This document shows, one piece after another, positions 39,689-48,861 of a DNA stretch of 64,000 nucleotides. The notes under the pieces are model-generated. The model did not search any database, was not told where the DNA came from, and saw only the letters and a list, made by a program, of their open reading frames with translations. Positions within the stretch are counted from its first letter, which is position 1. Every line of letters starts with the position of its first letter. A program made the translations under genes and the position numbers. Source of the DNA: Acidobacteriota bacterium (lineage in GTDB: Bacteria; Acidobacteriota; Terriglobia; Terriglobales; Acidobacteriaceae); the NCBI GenBank assembly GCA_003225555.1, contig QIAM01000022.1, positions 1 to 64,000 of the forward strand. Direction: 5' to 3'.

Positions 39689-41014
39689 TCACATTTCAGC
39701 TCGCATCAAGTCCGCGAGTCTCTCCCGCTTGCGGATGACCTTAACTGACTTTCCCGACACCAGCACCTCCGCCGGGCGCGTGCGCGTGTTGTAGTTCGAC
39801 GCCAGCGCCATCCCATAAGCTCCGGCATCGAGAATCGCCAGCAAGGACTCCTCTTCGATGGGAGGTAGTTCGCGATCGCGCGCGAAGAAGTCGCCCGATT
39901 CGCAGACCGGACCTACCACGTCAACCACCTCCACCTTGGCATCAGAATCCGGGTACGTCACAGGCACGATTTCGTGGTATGCGCTGTAGAGCGCAGGGCG
40001 GATCAAATCATTCATGGCCGCATCGACCACCAGGAAGCGCTTGCCATCATTCGCTTTGCGGTACATCACAGTAGTAATCAGCGCTCCGGCAGGCCCCACA
40101 ATCGAGCGGCCGGGTTCCAGAAGCAGATGTACGCCGAGCGCACGTAGTGGCTCAGATACCGCCCGCGCATAGCTAGCGGCGTCTTTAGCAAATCCACTCC
40201 GCTCCGGCTCTTTATAAGCAATTCCCAGCCCTCCGCCCGCGTCGATGTATTCGATCCGATGTCCATCGTCACGTAACACGCGAACTAGTTCGGCGACCCG
40301 AGCCAGCGCCTCGCCAAATGGCGCTACGTCGGTAATCTGCGAGCCGATGTGTACGCTTACGCCGACGACGCGCAGAGATTTCGCTCCGCTGGCCTTGGCG
40401 TAGAGTGCTCGCGCGTAGCGGATCGGTACGCCAAACTTGTGCTTGTGAAGTCCGGTCGAGATGTAAGGATGAGTCTGCGCGGCCACATCAGGATTTACGC
40501 GCAGTGCAACTGGAGCTCTGGTTCGCAAGCGTGCCGCGCACTCCGCGAGCGCCCACAATTCCGATTCGCTCTCCACATTGAACAGCATGGTGCCGGCCTT
40601 CAGGGCGGCAGTCATTTCTTCCCGAGTTTTACCCACACCCGAGAAAACTACTTTGTGAGCGGCCTTGCGATCGGCCATCAGGACACGCTCCAACTCTCCC
40701 CCGGAGACCACGTCAAAACCGCAGCCCCGCCTGGCGAGCAGCCGCAGAATGCTTAGGTTGGAGTTCGCTTTCACTGAGTAGCAGATGGTGTGAGGGCTTT
40801 CGCGAAATGCGCGGTCAAAAGTCGCATAGCGCTCGCAGATCATGGGCGCGGAGTAAACGTACAGTGGAGTGCCGTACTTAGCGACAAGCTTGGGCAAGGC
40901 AATCTCGTCGCAGTGCAATACAAATTTCCGCTTATGACGGAAAATCCCTTGCTTGCTCTCGCGATAGAGAAATCCGGGCGGACGCCCAGGGAGGCTTTGG
41001 ATGCGGCGGATCAT
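39689..41014 (-). CDS. lysA: Diaminopimelate decarboxylase
   Basis: The 441-residue PLP enzyme makes lysine from meso-diaminopimelate. PLP-binding Lys82 is in CYSVKANSNLSIL; further marks are HIGSQIT, the phosphate-binding GGGLGI, EPGRSIVG, and the active-site CESGDFFARDR. Its ATG overlaps the stop of the upstream phosphatase gene (ATGA), so translation is coupled. About 25 N-terminal residues precede the normal LysA start, an effect of this overlap. It ends the minus-strand series hpt - SpoIIE phosphatase - lysA. Confidence 0.95.
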   Translation of the reverse strand: MIRRIQSLPGRPPGFLYRESKQGIFRHKRKFVLHCDEIALPKLVAKYGTPLYVYSAPMICERYATFDRAFRESPHTICYSVKANSNLSILRLLARRGCGFDVVSGGELERVLMADRKAAHKVVFSGVGKTREEMTAALKAGTMLFNVESESELWALAECAARLRTRAPVALRVNPDVAAQTHPYISTGLHKHKFGVPIRYARALYAKASGAKSLRVVGVSVHIGSQITDVAPFGEALARVAELVRVLRDDGHRIEYIDAGGGLGIAYKEPERSGFAKDAASYARAVSEPLRALGVHLLLEPGRSIVGPAGALITTVMYRKANDGKRFLVVDAAMNDLIRPALYSAYHEIVPVTYPDSDAKVEVVDVVGPVCESGDFFARDRELPPIEEESLLAILDAGAYGMALASNYNTRTRPAEVLVSGKSVKVIRKRERLADLMRAEM

Positions 41015-42804
41015 TTCTTTTTGGGAGTGGCCGACGAACCACTCCTCACCCGAATAGCGACGACAGTCTGGTCGTCAAAGGTTTCCATTCCCGCTGAGTG
41101 TTCGGCCACCGCTTGAAACAGCGAATCAACCACGCAGTCCGCCGACTTACCGGCACATTCTAAAACGATCTTTTCCACTCTGCCCCGGCCAAACAATTCT
41201 CCATTCCGGTTGCGCGCGTCGAGGATTCCGTCGCTGAAGAACACGAACATATCCCCTGCTTTCATGCGGAATTCGAACTCGTCGTACTCGGCCTCATCGA
41301 ACAGGCCCAGCGGCAATCCAGTAGCCTCGATGACCTCATTCTTGCCCTCATGCACGTAGATCGGGCGCGGCAGACCGGAGTTCGACACGGTCAGGGTTCG
41401 ATGCTCATCGTCCCAAACCGCGTAGATCAGGGACACGAATTGCGCTTCAATCCGCCGCTCGGCCAGCGACAAATTGACAGCAGAAAGCATCTCGGACGGC
41501 CCCGGTTCGATGGGCGCGTGCGAACGAAGAATCCCACTTACCAGTGCCGCATAGATTGCAGCCGGAGCACCCTTGCCGCTGACATCGCCGATAACCAGGC
41601 CGAGCCGGGACATGGAGTAGGGAATGAAATCGTACAGGTCGCCGCCGATAGCCCGCGCCGGAACAAATTTCGCGGCAACATCAAGATGGGCGAGCTTCGG
41701 GCGAGCCTGCGGCAGCAACCGCATCTGCAGCTCGCGAGCCAACGACAGATCGCGCTCCAGTCGCCGTTCTTGCCGCGCAATCTGCTCGTAGAGCTGGGCA
41801 TTCTCAATCGCGATGGCAATCTGTGCCGCCAGCGTCGTGATCGTCCGCTTGTGCTCTTCTGTGAAGAATCCGCGGCGGGTATGCTCCAGATCAAGCACCC
41901 CAATTACTTTGTCTTTGTAGATCAGCGGCACCGCCAGCTCAGATCGCGTCTCCGGATTGGCCGCGACATAGCGCGGATCTTTGCTCACATCGGACACCAG
42001 CACTGCCTGTTTTGATTCCGCAGCCGCCCCAACCAGTCCACGCCCCAGCGGGATGTCGTTCTTGAGGTGAATACTCTCATGGAAGCGTAAGGAGAACCGG
42101 TGCTGTAACTTTTCGCCAGACGGATCCAACAGCAAAATGCTGAACATCTGATAATCAATCAGCCGCCGCAACAGCTCCGCAATCCGGCCCAGCAGTTCAT
42201 CAAGATTGAGGATCGACGAGAGCTCGCGCGCAATCTCGTTCAGCAGCAGAAGAATTCGCGCCTGGCGCGTGGTCCTGGTATAGAGCTGCGCATTCTCGAT
42301 GCCAGCCGCCATCCGCGACGCGACGAGGGTCAACAGTCGGCTATGCTCCTCGGTGAAGTAGCCGGGCTCCCGCGCTTCCAGATCAATCACCCCGATCACG
42401 CGGTTCTTGGTGATCAGCGGCACTGCGAGTTCGGAGCGCACGTTCGGGACAGCGGCGATATAGGTTGGATCGTCGGTAACGTCGTCGACCAGAATCGCCT
42501 GCCGCAATTGCGCCGCGCGCCCGGTTACCCCTTCTCCCACCTTGAGCCTTGTCCGTTCAGCAAAGTCGGCCGGATAGCCTGTCTGAAACCGGAATTTCAG
42601 CTCCTGTGTCTTCTCATTCAGGAGGAGAATTGCGAAGATTTCGTAGTCGATAACCTTTCGCACCACCTCTGCCACCCGCCTCAGGGTAGTGTCGAGGTCC
42701 AGGGACGTGGCCAGCACGTCTGCCACATCTAGCAGTAACGGCTCGACAGGCAAAGGCTTTTCCGCCTTGGAAAGAAGTATTCCCATTGTCTTCGGTAACT
42801 CCAT
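41011..42804 (-). CDS. GAF-GAF-SpoIIE (RsbU-type) PP2C phosphatase
   Basis: The 597-residue soluble protein has two tandem GAF sensor domains (about 25-175 and 195-345), similar to each other (VRSELAVPLITKNRVIGVID; TRSELAVPLIYKDKVIGVLD). A short coiled coil (ERRLERDLSLARELQMRLLP) leads to a SpoIIE phosphatase domain (385-590) with metal-binding motifs AIGGDLYDFIPY, GLVIGDVSGKG, FFSDGILDARN and FDDQTVVAIR. Such enzymes dephosphorylate anti-anti-sigma factors in partner-switching stress pathways. No sigma/anti-sigma partners are nearby. It follows hpt by 32 bases and overlaps lysA by four. Confidence 0.93.
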   Translation of the reverse strand: MELPKTMGILLSKAEKPLPVEPLLLDVADVLATSLDLDTTLRRVAEVVRKVIDYEIFAILLLNEKTQELKFRFQTGYPADFAERTRLKVGEGVTGRAAQLRQAILVDDVTDDPTYIAAVPNVRSELAVPLITKNRVIGVIDLEAREPGYFTEEHSRLLTLVASRMAAGIENAQLYTRTTRQARILLLLNEIARELSSILNLDELLGRIAELLRRLIDYQMFSILLLDPSGEKLQHRFSLRFHESIHLKNDIPLGRGLVGAAAESKQAVLVSDVSKDPRYVAANPETRSELAVPLIYKDKVIGVLDLEHTRRGFFTEEHKRTITTLAAQIAIAIENAQLYEQIARQERRLERDLSLARELQMRLLPQARPKLAHLDVAAKFVPARAIGGDLYDFIPYSMSRLGLVIGDVSGKGAPAAIYAALVSGILRSHAPIEPGPSEMLSAVNLSLAERRIEAQFVSLIYAVWDDEHRTLTVSNSGLPRPIYVHEGKNEVIEATGLPLGLFDEAEYDEFEFRMKAGDMFVFFSDGILDARNRNGELFGRGRVEKIVLECAGKSADCVVDSLFQAVAEHSAGMETFDDQTVVAIRVRSGSSATPKKK

Positions 42805-42836
42805 GATAGCAGCCGCGGATAAACGTCTGTATTTGG

Positions 42837-43388
42837 TTACTCGCGGGGCACAACACAGATATCGGCGAGATTCCGGTAGCGTTCTGCGTAATCGAGGCCG
42901 TAGCCGACCACAAACTCATCGGGAATCTTGAAGCCCACATAATCGCCTTCCAGCGGCAGCTTGCGCCGAGAAGGCTTGTCGAGCAGGGCAGCAATTTTCA
43001 GGGTACGCGGCTGGCGTGCCATCAACAGCTTTTTCAGATAGGTCAGCGTCAGGCCGGTGTCCAGGATGTCTTCGACGACAATGACATTCTTGTCCTTCAT
43101 GGACTGATCCACGTCTTTCGTCAGCCGAACCTCGCCAGTCGAATCCCAGCCGCTCTTGAGCTCCTGGTGAGGACTGGGTCGATTCCCATAACTCGAAACT
43201 CCGATGAAGTCGAAGGTGGAATCGAGTTTGACTTGCCGCGCCAGATCAGAGAGAAAGATCGCCGCTCCCTTCAACACGCCCACGAAGATCACGGACTGTC
43301 CGGCGAAATCACGCGTGATGTCGGCACCCAACTCAGAAACGCGTTTTGCAATCTCGGCGCGAGTGATAAGCACCTTCAAATCGGCCAT
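42837..43388 (-). CDS. hpt: Hypoxanthine phosphoribosyltransferase
   Basis: This 183-residue type I phosphoribosyltransferase salvages hypoxanthine/guanine with PRPP. The PRPP loop is clear (NVIVVEDILDTGLTL, acidic pair at residues 106-107), as are GVLKGAAIFLSDL, the flexible SYG loop and the DEFVVGYGLDYAERYRN base-binding tail. It provides the purine-base counterpart to the nucleoside hydrolases 20 kb away. It is first in the series with the phosphatase and lysA. In many bacteria hpt neighbours tilS/ftsH, which is not the case here. Confidence 0.95.
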   Translation of the reverse strand: MADLKVLITRAEIAKRVSELGADITRDFAGQSVIFVGVLKGAAIFLSDLARQVKLDSTFDFIGVSSYGNRPSPHQELKSGWDSTGEVRLTKDVDQSMKDKNVIVVEDILDTGLTLTYLKKLLMARQPRTLKIAALLDKPSRRKLPLEGDYVGFKIPDEFVVGYGLDYAERYRNLADICVVPRE

Positions 43389-43422
43389 GGCGTTTCATAT
43401 TAAACTAGCGGAGGGAAAAACG

Positions 43423-43540
43423 AGCACTCAGCAGTCAGCACTCAGCCGTCAGCACTCTGCATTCAGCTAACGTTCTCGAGCAAAACTGCAGGAATCCGTC
43501 AGGCCTGAATGCTGACTGCTGAGTGCTGACGGCTAGCAGC
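43423..43540. repeat. Imperfect inverted repeat of CAGCACTCAG/CCGTCAGCAC units
   Basis: Left arm 43423-43468 is built from units such as AGCACTCAGC, AGTCAGCACT and CCGTCAGCACTC; right arm 43503-43540 carries the reverse complement (TGCTGACTGCTGAGTGCTGA). A 34-base spacer separates them, so the RNA or single strand could form a long imperfect hairpin. It sits between the divergent hpt and UPF0173 genes. It may be a REP-like mobile intergenic element, a composite terminator, or a simple-sequence expansion. Confidence 0.7.
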
Positions 43541-43556
43541 CAGGAGCTAAACTCGC

Positions 43557-44261
43557 ATGAACCTGAACGGAATCAAACTTACCTGGTTAGGTCACGCAAC
43601 TTTCCGCGTTGAGACTCCCGGCAGCAAGATTGTCATAATCGATCCGTGGGTCATGGGCAACCCGAAGTGCCCGGAATCTGAAAAGAAAGTGAAGAAGGTC
43701 GATATTCTGCTCTGCACTCACGGGCACTTCGACCATATCGGCGACGCGGTTGAGATTGCGAAGCAACACAATCCGGCGGTGGTGGCAATACCGGAACTGT
43801 GCCACTGGCTCGGCAGCAAGGGCGTCAAGCAGTTAGCGGAGATGAATAAGGGAGGCACGCAAACGGTTGGCGACATCAAGGTGACTATGGTACATGCCGT
43901 GCACTCCTGCGGCATCACCGATGGGGATCAGATCGTCTACGGCGGCGAGGCCTGTGGCTACGTCATCGAATTCTCTAATGGCGTGAAGATTTATCATGCG
44001 GGCGATACCAACGTTTTCTCAGACATGCAGATCATCCGTGATCTATACGCGCCTGAAATCGCTCTGCTACCCATCGGCGATCACTACACCATGAGTCCCC
44101 GAGAAGCTGCTTATGCCTGTAATCTGCTCCAGCCGAAAACTGTGATCCCCATGCACTTCGGCACGTTTCCAGTCTTAAAGGGAACGCCGGCTGAGTTGCA
44201 GAAACTGGTGCCCGGCGTCGAAGTTCTTGAACTCAAACCCGGCGTGACGATCGGAACTTAG
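43557..44261 (+). CDS. UPF0173 metal-dependent hydrolase (metallo-beta-lactamase fold)
   Basis: The 234-residue protein has the UPF0173/UlaG-like pattern: LTWLGHATFRVE at the start, metal motif THGHFDHIGDAVEIA, VYHAGDTNVFSDM-like segment (IYHAGDTNVFSD) and MHFGTFP near the end. The family binds two metals; substrates are not established. It is transcribed away from hpt and is followed after 37 bases by an O-methyltransferase gene on the same strand. Confidence 0.9.
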   Translation: MNLNGIKLTWLGHATFRVETPGSKIVIIDPWVMGNPKCPESEKKVKKVDILLCTHGHFDHIGDAVEIAKQHNPAVVAIPELCHWLGSKGVKQLAEMNKGGTQTVGDIKVTMVHAVHSCGITDGDQIVYGGEACGYVIEFSNGVKIYHAGDTNVFSDMQIIRDLYAPEIALLPIGDHYTMSPREAAYACNLLQPKTVIPMHFGTFPVLKGTPAELQKLVPGVEVLELKPGVTIGT

Positions 44262-44298
44262 GAATCGGAAATCTACAATCGAAAATCCTGGAGGGTAA

Positions 44299-44976
44299 GT
44301 GGCCAGAAACAAAGCAAGAGAGACCAAGCCCAGTTGGAGACACTTCGACTATGTGACCGCAGGACCCATAGACGACTATCTCTACTCGATGCTGCCAAAG
44401 CGCGACCTGGTATTGACGGAGATGGAAGACTACGCCTCCGACCACAGCATTCCCATTGTCGGACCGGCGGTAGCACGCATTCTGCAGCAACTCGCGCTGA
44501 TGATCAATGCCAAGACGGTCTTCGAACTGGGCTCGGCAATTGGCTACTCGACCATCTGGTGGGCACAAGCGGTTGGAGACAAGGGCCGAGCGATCTATAC
44601 CGACGGTGATTCCAAGAACGCAGAGCGTGCGCGGCGCTATTTTGATCGCGCCGGAGTGACGAGTCGGATCGAGATTCACGTGGGCGATGCCCTGGAATAC
44701 CTTTCCGAGCAGAAGCACGAGTTCGACATCATCTTCAACGACGTCGACAAGGAAGATTATCCTCGCGTGTTGCGTCTGGTCGCGCCTCGCCTGCGAAAGG
44801 GCGGCCTGTTCATTACCGATAACGTTCTGTGGAGCGGCCGCGTGGCCGAGAAGAATCCCTCCGACACTCAAACCAAGGCGATCCTGGAATTCAACCGGCT
44901 GCTGTGCGCGTCGCCGGATTTCTACACGACCATTCTTCCGATTCGCGACGGCCTCGCCGTCGCGTTGAAGAAGTGA
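44299..44976 (+). CDS. SAM-dependent O-methyltransferase (COMT/MdmC-like)
   Basis: The protein has 225 residues, starting at GTG 44299 just after GGAGGG. It is a class I methyltransferase of the cation-dependent O-methyltransferase family: VFELGSAIGYSTIWWAQAV (SAM motif I), YTDGDSKNAERARRYF, and metal-type Asp residues in IIFNDVDKEDYP and FITDNVLWSGRV. Substrate unknown (small catechol-like or hydroxylated compounds in relatives). It is convergent with the lipoprotein gene; the stops are six bases apart. Confidence 0.9.
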   Translation: MARNKARETKPSWRHFDYVTAGPIDDYLYSMLPKRDLVLTEMEDYASDHSIPIVGPAVARILQQLALMINAKTVFELGSAIGYSTIWWAQAVGDKGRAIYTDGDSKNAERARRYFDRAGVTSRIEIHVGDALEYLSEQKHEFDIIFNDVDKEDYPRVLRLVAPRLRKGGLFITDNVLWSGRVAEKNPSDTQTKAILEFNRLLCASPDFYTTILPIRDGLAVALKK

Positions 44977-44982
44977 TCCTGG

Positions 44983-47238
44983 TCAATTCGGCAGCAGCCC
45001 GTACACATCGATCTCCGCACGCGTGCTGAGGTAGACCTTGCCGTTGGCGATGGTCGGCGGCACGAACTTCACCGCGTTGCCTGCCTGATCCCGGTGGTTC
45101 GACGCCATCGAACTGTTCCAGTATTCGGTCGCCAAATCCGCCGCATTGTAAGCATGCAGTACGGCGGGTCCCAGGCTGGGGGCAGGGACGCCATATTGAC
45201 TCGCATCAACAGCCCAGACAATTCCATTTGCGGAACCGTGCGCGGAGACTGAAGGCGACGCACCGGGAAAGTTGTAAGCCTGACTCGACTGAGATGAAGC
45301 GGTCGTGTTGAACAGGCCCGCGGTCGGGTTGAACGAGAAGAGTTTCAAACGATCGCCGGCGCCCGCGAAGTACAGACCGTTTTGCCAGAATGCTGGCGCG
45401 CCCCAGAATCCACTCCCCGTCGCGAAGAAATACTGCACGATCTGGTTGTTGTTGAGGGGCTGGAACCCTCCCATGTTGTCGCGGTCCAACAAGTAGACAA
45501 CTCCCTCTTTGCCCAACTGGGCCAGCAGATGCGTCGGCGCGGAGCTCTGGTCCGGCAGCAGCACTACGGCGCCCGAGCCCAGATCAGTGTCGAATTGCGC
45601 GAGCGTACTCTGGTCAAACGGCGCAAACCAACCCACTGGGTTCAGATTCACACCATTAAACGTTGAGCCCACGAATGGGTGAAGCCGCAGAATGCTGTCC
45701 CCATAATCATGGCTAGGCGGCGGAGGAGCTTCATCGAATACGCCGTTTCCGGTCGAGAAATAAACGTCTCCTCCGCTGTCCACCGCGGGAGCGCCGCCTC
45801 CCGCCCAGATGCCGCCGTCGGGGCCACTCACTCCGTTCGGCGTCGTGTTGAACACAGCAACTTGCAGCTGGACATTTGAGGCGCTGTAGCTGATCAACCA
45901 GCCGTTGTACGGTCCCCGGTCCTCGTGTGCGGCCCACGCGACATACACCCTCCCGCCCGCCAGGACGAGACCCGCTCTTTGGTGCTGCAGTCCGGTATTG
46001 AAAGAGATGATTCCCCCCAACGAGCCGTCGCCGATCCCGGGTACCGACGCCGCAATCAATACGGGTGCGTTGAATGTCTCGTTTCCAGTCGCCAACTCCA
46101 GTGCATGGAGCCGCTGATAGAACGTGGCCGTGGCGGTGTTCTCCGATTTGCTGACTACATAAATTGTGCTGGTTGCGGAATCGATCACCGGAGTGCCCGT
46201 CACGCCGATTTCCGGCTGGATATCCTGATAGCCAAACCCTACGTTCTGCCAAGGCACCGGCCCTTCCCCGGCAGCGCCGCCGTGGAGCGTGTCCAGCAAG
46301 TTCACCTTCCAATACTTCACGCAGGGATTCGCGTCGGCATCGAAGGCGTAGAGGCTGTCGTGTTGTGTGGCTACGAAGATCACGTTGTGTGTCCCGCCAC
46401 CGATGCTTAATCCCGGCACCCACAACGGCTGCGTGTAAACCGCGCCATCCACCGGGCAAGAAAACAGCTTTCCGAAAGTGCTCGGAGTTACGGTCGATGA
46501 CGTCAGCGCGTACTCCTGCAGATTCGAAGCATCCCGAGACAAATTGTTGTGATAGGTGAAGACGCCGGCAAGATCGGTTACTACGACACTCGCTGAGCCG
46601 GATGCCGTGGATAGAGCTATGCTTGTCGCAGTCACCGTATGTGTACCAGCCGTCGCAGGCGGCGTGTAGAGGCCACTTCCATTCACGGTTCCAATTGCTG
46701 CGTTGCCGTTCGCTATGCTATCCACGCTCCAAGTGACGCCAGGATTCCCCATGTTTCCCGTGACTGTGGCGGTGAACTGCTGCGCCTGGCTGGTTGCGAC
46801 CACGGCGGCGCGTTTCGGCAACACACTCACCGTAACGCTAGGAGTGGCTACCGTGAGGTTGATGTTTGCAGTCTTCGACAATGTTCCCGAGGCGCCTGTG
46901 GCGGTCACGGTAGCATTTCCAAGGCTGGCCGTACCGCTAGCCGTCAGGGTCAATGTGCTGGTGGTGGCCGTGCTCGGAGGATTGAACGACGCGGTTACAC
47001 CGTTAGGTAGTCCCGACGCTGACAGGCTGACGTTGCCGTTGAAGCCGTCATGCCCGACTACCGTGATCGCGCTGGTAGCAGTGCCACCGAGGCCGATGCT
47101 CGAGGTCGAGGGTGATGCAGACAGGGTGAAGCTCGGTGGCGGAGGAGGAGGCATACTCCCGCTGCCTCCGCATCCCGCTAAACTCAGGGCTGCTATGACC
47201 GCAATCCATACACTACAAGGACCAGCCCTTCTTTCCAT
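44983..47238 (-). CDS. Lipoprotein with Ig-like domains and a PQQ-like beta propeller
   Basis: ATG 47238 gives a lipoprotein signal with lipobox LAGC (Cys23), followed by a GGSGS/poly-Pro spacer. Residues 37-130 are an Ig-like repeat (FTLSASPSTSSI ... GFNGNVSLSASGLPNGV) and 135-215 a second one (VTWSVDSIANG ... YTPPATAGTHTVTAT). The remaining 530 residues look like a PQQ-dehydrogenase-type beta propeller (LFSCPVDGAVYTQPLWVPG, VATQHDSLYAFDAD, GTPVIDSATSTIYVVSKSE) lacking recognised catalytic residues. Proteins of this build are common on the acidobacterial surface and are probably adhesive or binding proteins. The frame is open 13 codons farther upstream. Confidence 0.8.
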   Translation of the reverse strand: MERRAGPCSVWIAVIAALSLAGCGGSGSMPPPPPPSFTLSASPSTSSIGLGGTATSAITVVGHDGFNGNVSLSASGLPNGVTASFNPPSTATTSTLTLTASGTASLGNATVTATGASGTLSKTANINLTVATPSVTVSVLPKRAAVVATSQAQQFTATVTGNMGNPGVTWSVDSIANGNAAIGTVNGSGLYTPPATAGTHTVTATSIALSTASGSASVVVTDLAGVFTYHNNLSRDASNLQEYALTSSTVTPSTFGKLFSCPVDGAVYTQPLWVPGLSIGGGTHNVIFVATQHDSLYAFDADANPCVKYWKVNLLDTLHGGAAGEGPVPWQNVGFGYQDIQPEIGVTGTPVIDSATSTIYVVSKSENTATATFYQRLHALELATGNETFNAPVLIAASVPGIGDGSLGGIISFNTGLQHQRAGLVLAGGRVYVAWAAHEDRGPYNGWLISYSASNVQLQVAVFNTTPNGVSGPDGGIWAGGGAPAVDSGGDVYFSTGNGVFDEAPPPPSHDYGDSILRLHPFVGSTFNGVNLNPVGWFAPFDQSTLAQFDTDLGSGAVVLLPDQSSAPTHLLAQLGKEGVVYLLDRDNMGGFQPLNNNQIVQYFFATGSGFWGAPAFWQNGLYFAGAGDRLKLFSFNPTAGLFNTTASSQSSQAYNFPGASPSVSAHGSANGIVWAVDASQYGVPAPSLGPAVLHAYNAADLATEYWNSSMASNHRDQAGNAVKFVPPTIANGKVYLSTRAEIDVYGLLPN

Positions 47239-47362
47239 GCGCCACACCTCGCGACCAACTTTGAATGAAGAATGCAAACGACTATGAACGCGGCGGCACG
47301 GCTAGGTGCGGAACGCCGTCGTCGATCCTGTGTGGAATCTTCCCCAATCTACCCGCGCCAGG

Positions 47363-48145
47363 TCAGATGGACTTTACTGGGATCGCCATCAAATCTTCCA
47401 CCAAGCCAACTTCCTTCTGAATAAAAGGCTCGGCGTAGGTCACTCCGCCGAACATCCCATAGAATCGCGCCATCGACTCCACCCGCGCAAGTATTTCGTC
47501 GTGTGCCGGGAAGAGATCCTTGCCAGCCTCTTGATCGCTGAACTGCGATTTGTAGGCCATGATGGAAGCAAACTTCCTCTTGAACTGGTCGCCGATATCG
47601 ACTACGAAAGTAGGCCGAATATCGTAGTACAACGTGGCATAAATGATCTTGAACGGCCGATGAGGTGGAATCGAGTGGCCATCACTGGAAGTGGGATGGG
47701 TGTGGGTGATGGCTGACGACTGGTGGCTCAGAGCCAGCTTTCCCAGTCCTGCAAGAAAACAGGCCTCGTATCCCAGCACGGACGCCGTGTAGTGATCAGG
47801 ATGCCGCCCCTTCCAGTAAGGCAGAATGACCACACGCGGGCGCGTCTCGCGAATCACGCTGGCCACCCTAAGCCGATTTTCCCAAGTGTTCTCCACGCGG
47901 CCATCGGGAATGTCGAGCGCGCGCCGCCAACTGACGCCCAGAATCTTGGCTGCGTCGGTTGCCTCGCGGGCGCGGTCTTCGGCCGTGCCCCGCGTGCCCA
48001 TCTCTCCTTGGGTCAGGTCGAGGATGCCTGTGCGTTGCCCGAGATGTGCGGCCTTCAAGAGCGTGCCACCACAAGTCTGCTCCACGTCGTCGCGGTGGGC
48101 GGCGATGGCAAGGATGTCGAGGGTCGCAGCGGGAAGGGAAGACAT
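47363..48145 (-). CDS. bshB1: Bacillithiol biosynthesis deacetylase (BshB1-like, LmbE/PIG-L family)
   Basis: The 260-residue zinc deacetylase has AAHRDDVEQTCGGTL (the HxDD motif; the usual Pro is Arg), GEMGTRGTAEDRAREA, PDGRVENT and the second zinc His in KGRHPDHYTAS. These are BshB1 features: hydrolysis of GlcNAc-malate to GlcN-malate on the way to bacillithiol. Its ATG follows the DUF190 stop by one base, so it is the third gene of the riboswitch-controlled crcB operon. The insert SHQSSAITHTHPTSSDGHS after residue 135 is unusual, and partly low-complexity. bshA and bshC are not in the window. Confidence 0.85.
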   Translation of the reverse strand: MSSLPAATLDILAIAAHRDDVEQTCGGTLLKAAHLGQRTGILDLTQGEMGTRGTAEDRAREATDAAKILGVSWRRALDIPDGRVENTWENRLRVASVIRETRPRVVILPYWKGRHPDHYTASVLGYEACFLAGLGKLALSHQSSAITHTHPTSSDGHSIPPHRPFKIIYATLYYDIRPTFVVDIGDQFKRKFASIMAYKSQFSDQEAGKDLFPAHDEILARVESMARFYGMFGGVTYAEPFIQKEVGLVEDLMAIPVKSI

Positions 48146-48146
48146 A

Positions 48147-48476
48147 TCAGTCGAGATTACCCTGCTCCAGCACGACGTTTTCGCGCACGATCAGCCGGTG
48201 CGCCGCCATCTCTTTCAACATGGGCAAGACGCGATTTACATGCTCGTCGGTATCGACAAAGACGATGATCACGGGCAGCTTGCCCCCGGCTTCAACCAGA
48301 TGTGCGGTCTCCACACGATGGCGGCCGAGAAATCCTGCCACGGCATGCGTAGCGGTTGCAGCGTAGACATTCTCACTTCGCAGGTAGTTGAGGATTTCCA
48401 CATGCAGTGGCCGGTGATGCCACTGATCGCCTTCATTCAAATACACGGTGACCTGCACTGCCATCGCGCCCGCCAT
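48147..48476 (-). CDS. DUF190 protein (CrcB-associated)
   Basis: ATG 48476 lies one base after the crcB stop; a second ATG at 48464 is possible. The 109-residue protein matches DUF190: VQVTVYLNEGDQWHHRPLHV, EILNYLRSENVYAATATHAVAGFLG and KLPVIIVFVDTDEHVNRVLP, a PII-like ferredoxin fold. DUF190 genes often lie beside or are fused to crcB, and are thought to assist or regulate fluoride export. It lies between crcB and bshB1 with no room for other promoters. Confidence 0.88.
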   Translation of the reverse strand: MAGAMAVQVTVYLNEGDQWHHRPLHVEILNYLRSENVYAATATHAVAGFLGRHRVETAHLVEAGGKLPVIIVFVDTDEHVNRVLPMLKEMAAHRLIVRENVVLEQGNLD

Positions 48477-48477
48477 T

Positions 48478-48852
48478 CTACAGTACCCGCGCCAGCGCCA
48501 TCCCCCCGAGCACGGCACCGAGACACAGAATGTTGTTCGTGAGGATGTTGGCTAACATCAAGCTCCACTGGCCCTGTTCGAAGTAGGCCATCGTTTCAAA
48601 GGCGTAGCTGGAGAATGTGGTGAACGAGCCACAAAAACCAACCACAACCAGCAACCGCCAGCGCGGATCGACCAGCGCGCGCTGCGTCGTCCAGATTAGG
48701 GAAAAGCCCACGATGAAGCTGCCAACGACGTTGATCAACAGTGTCCCGTAGGGGAAGACTGGCCCAAACTGTTTGGCGGCAAGGCGGCTCAGCAGGTAAC
48801 GCAGGTTGGCGCCGGCGACGGCGGCTAGGGAGATAGCGAGGAAGTCTTTCAC
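48478..48852 (-). CDS. crcB: Fluoride channel CrcB/Fluc
   Basis: The protein has 124 residues and four membrane helices, the standard Fluc size; it works as an antiparallel dimer to let fluoride out of the cell. Diagnostic sequence: GANLRYLLSR, FPYGTLLINVVGSFIVGF and GFCGSFTTFSSYAFE (the Phe-box and Na+-site region). The start is GTG 48852, with GGAG (48865-48862) nine bases before it. That site is inside the hairpin of the fluoride riboswitch located directly upstream, so translation is predicted to be fluoride-induced. Confidence 0.95.
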   Translation of the reverse strand: MKDFLAISLAAVAGANLRYLLSRLAAKQFGPVFPYGTLLINVVGSFIVGFSLIWTTQRALVDPRWRLLVVVGFCGSFTTFSSYAFETMAYFEQGQWSLMLANILTNNILCLGAVLGGMALARVL

Positions 48853-48861
48853 GATGAAGCT

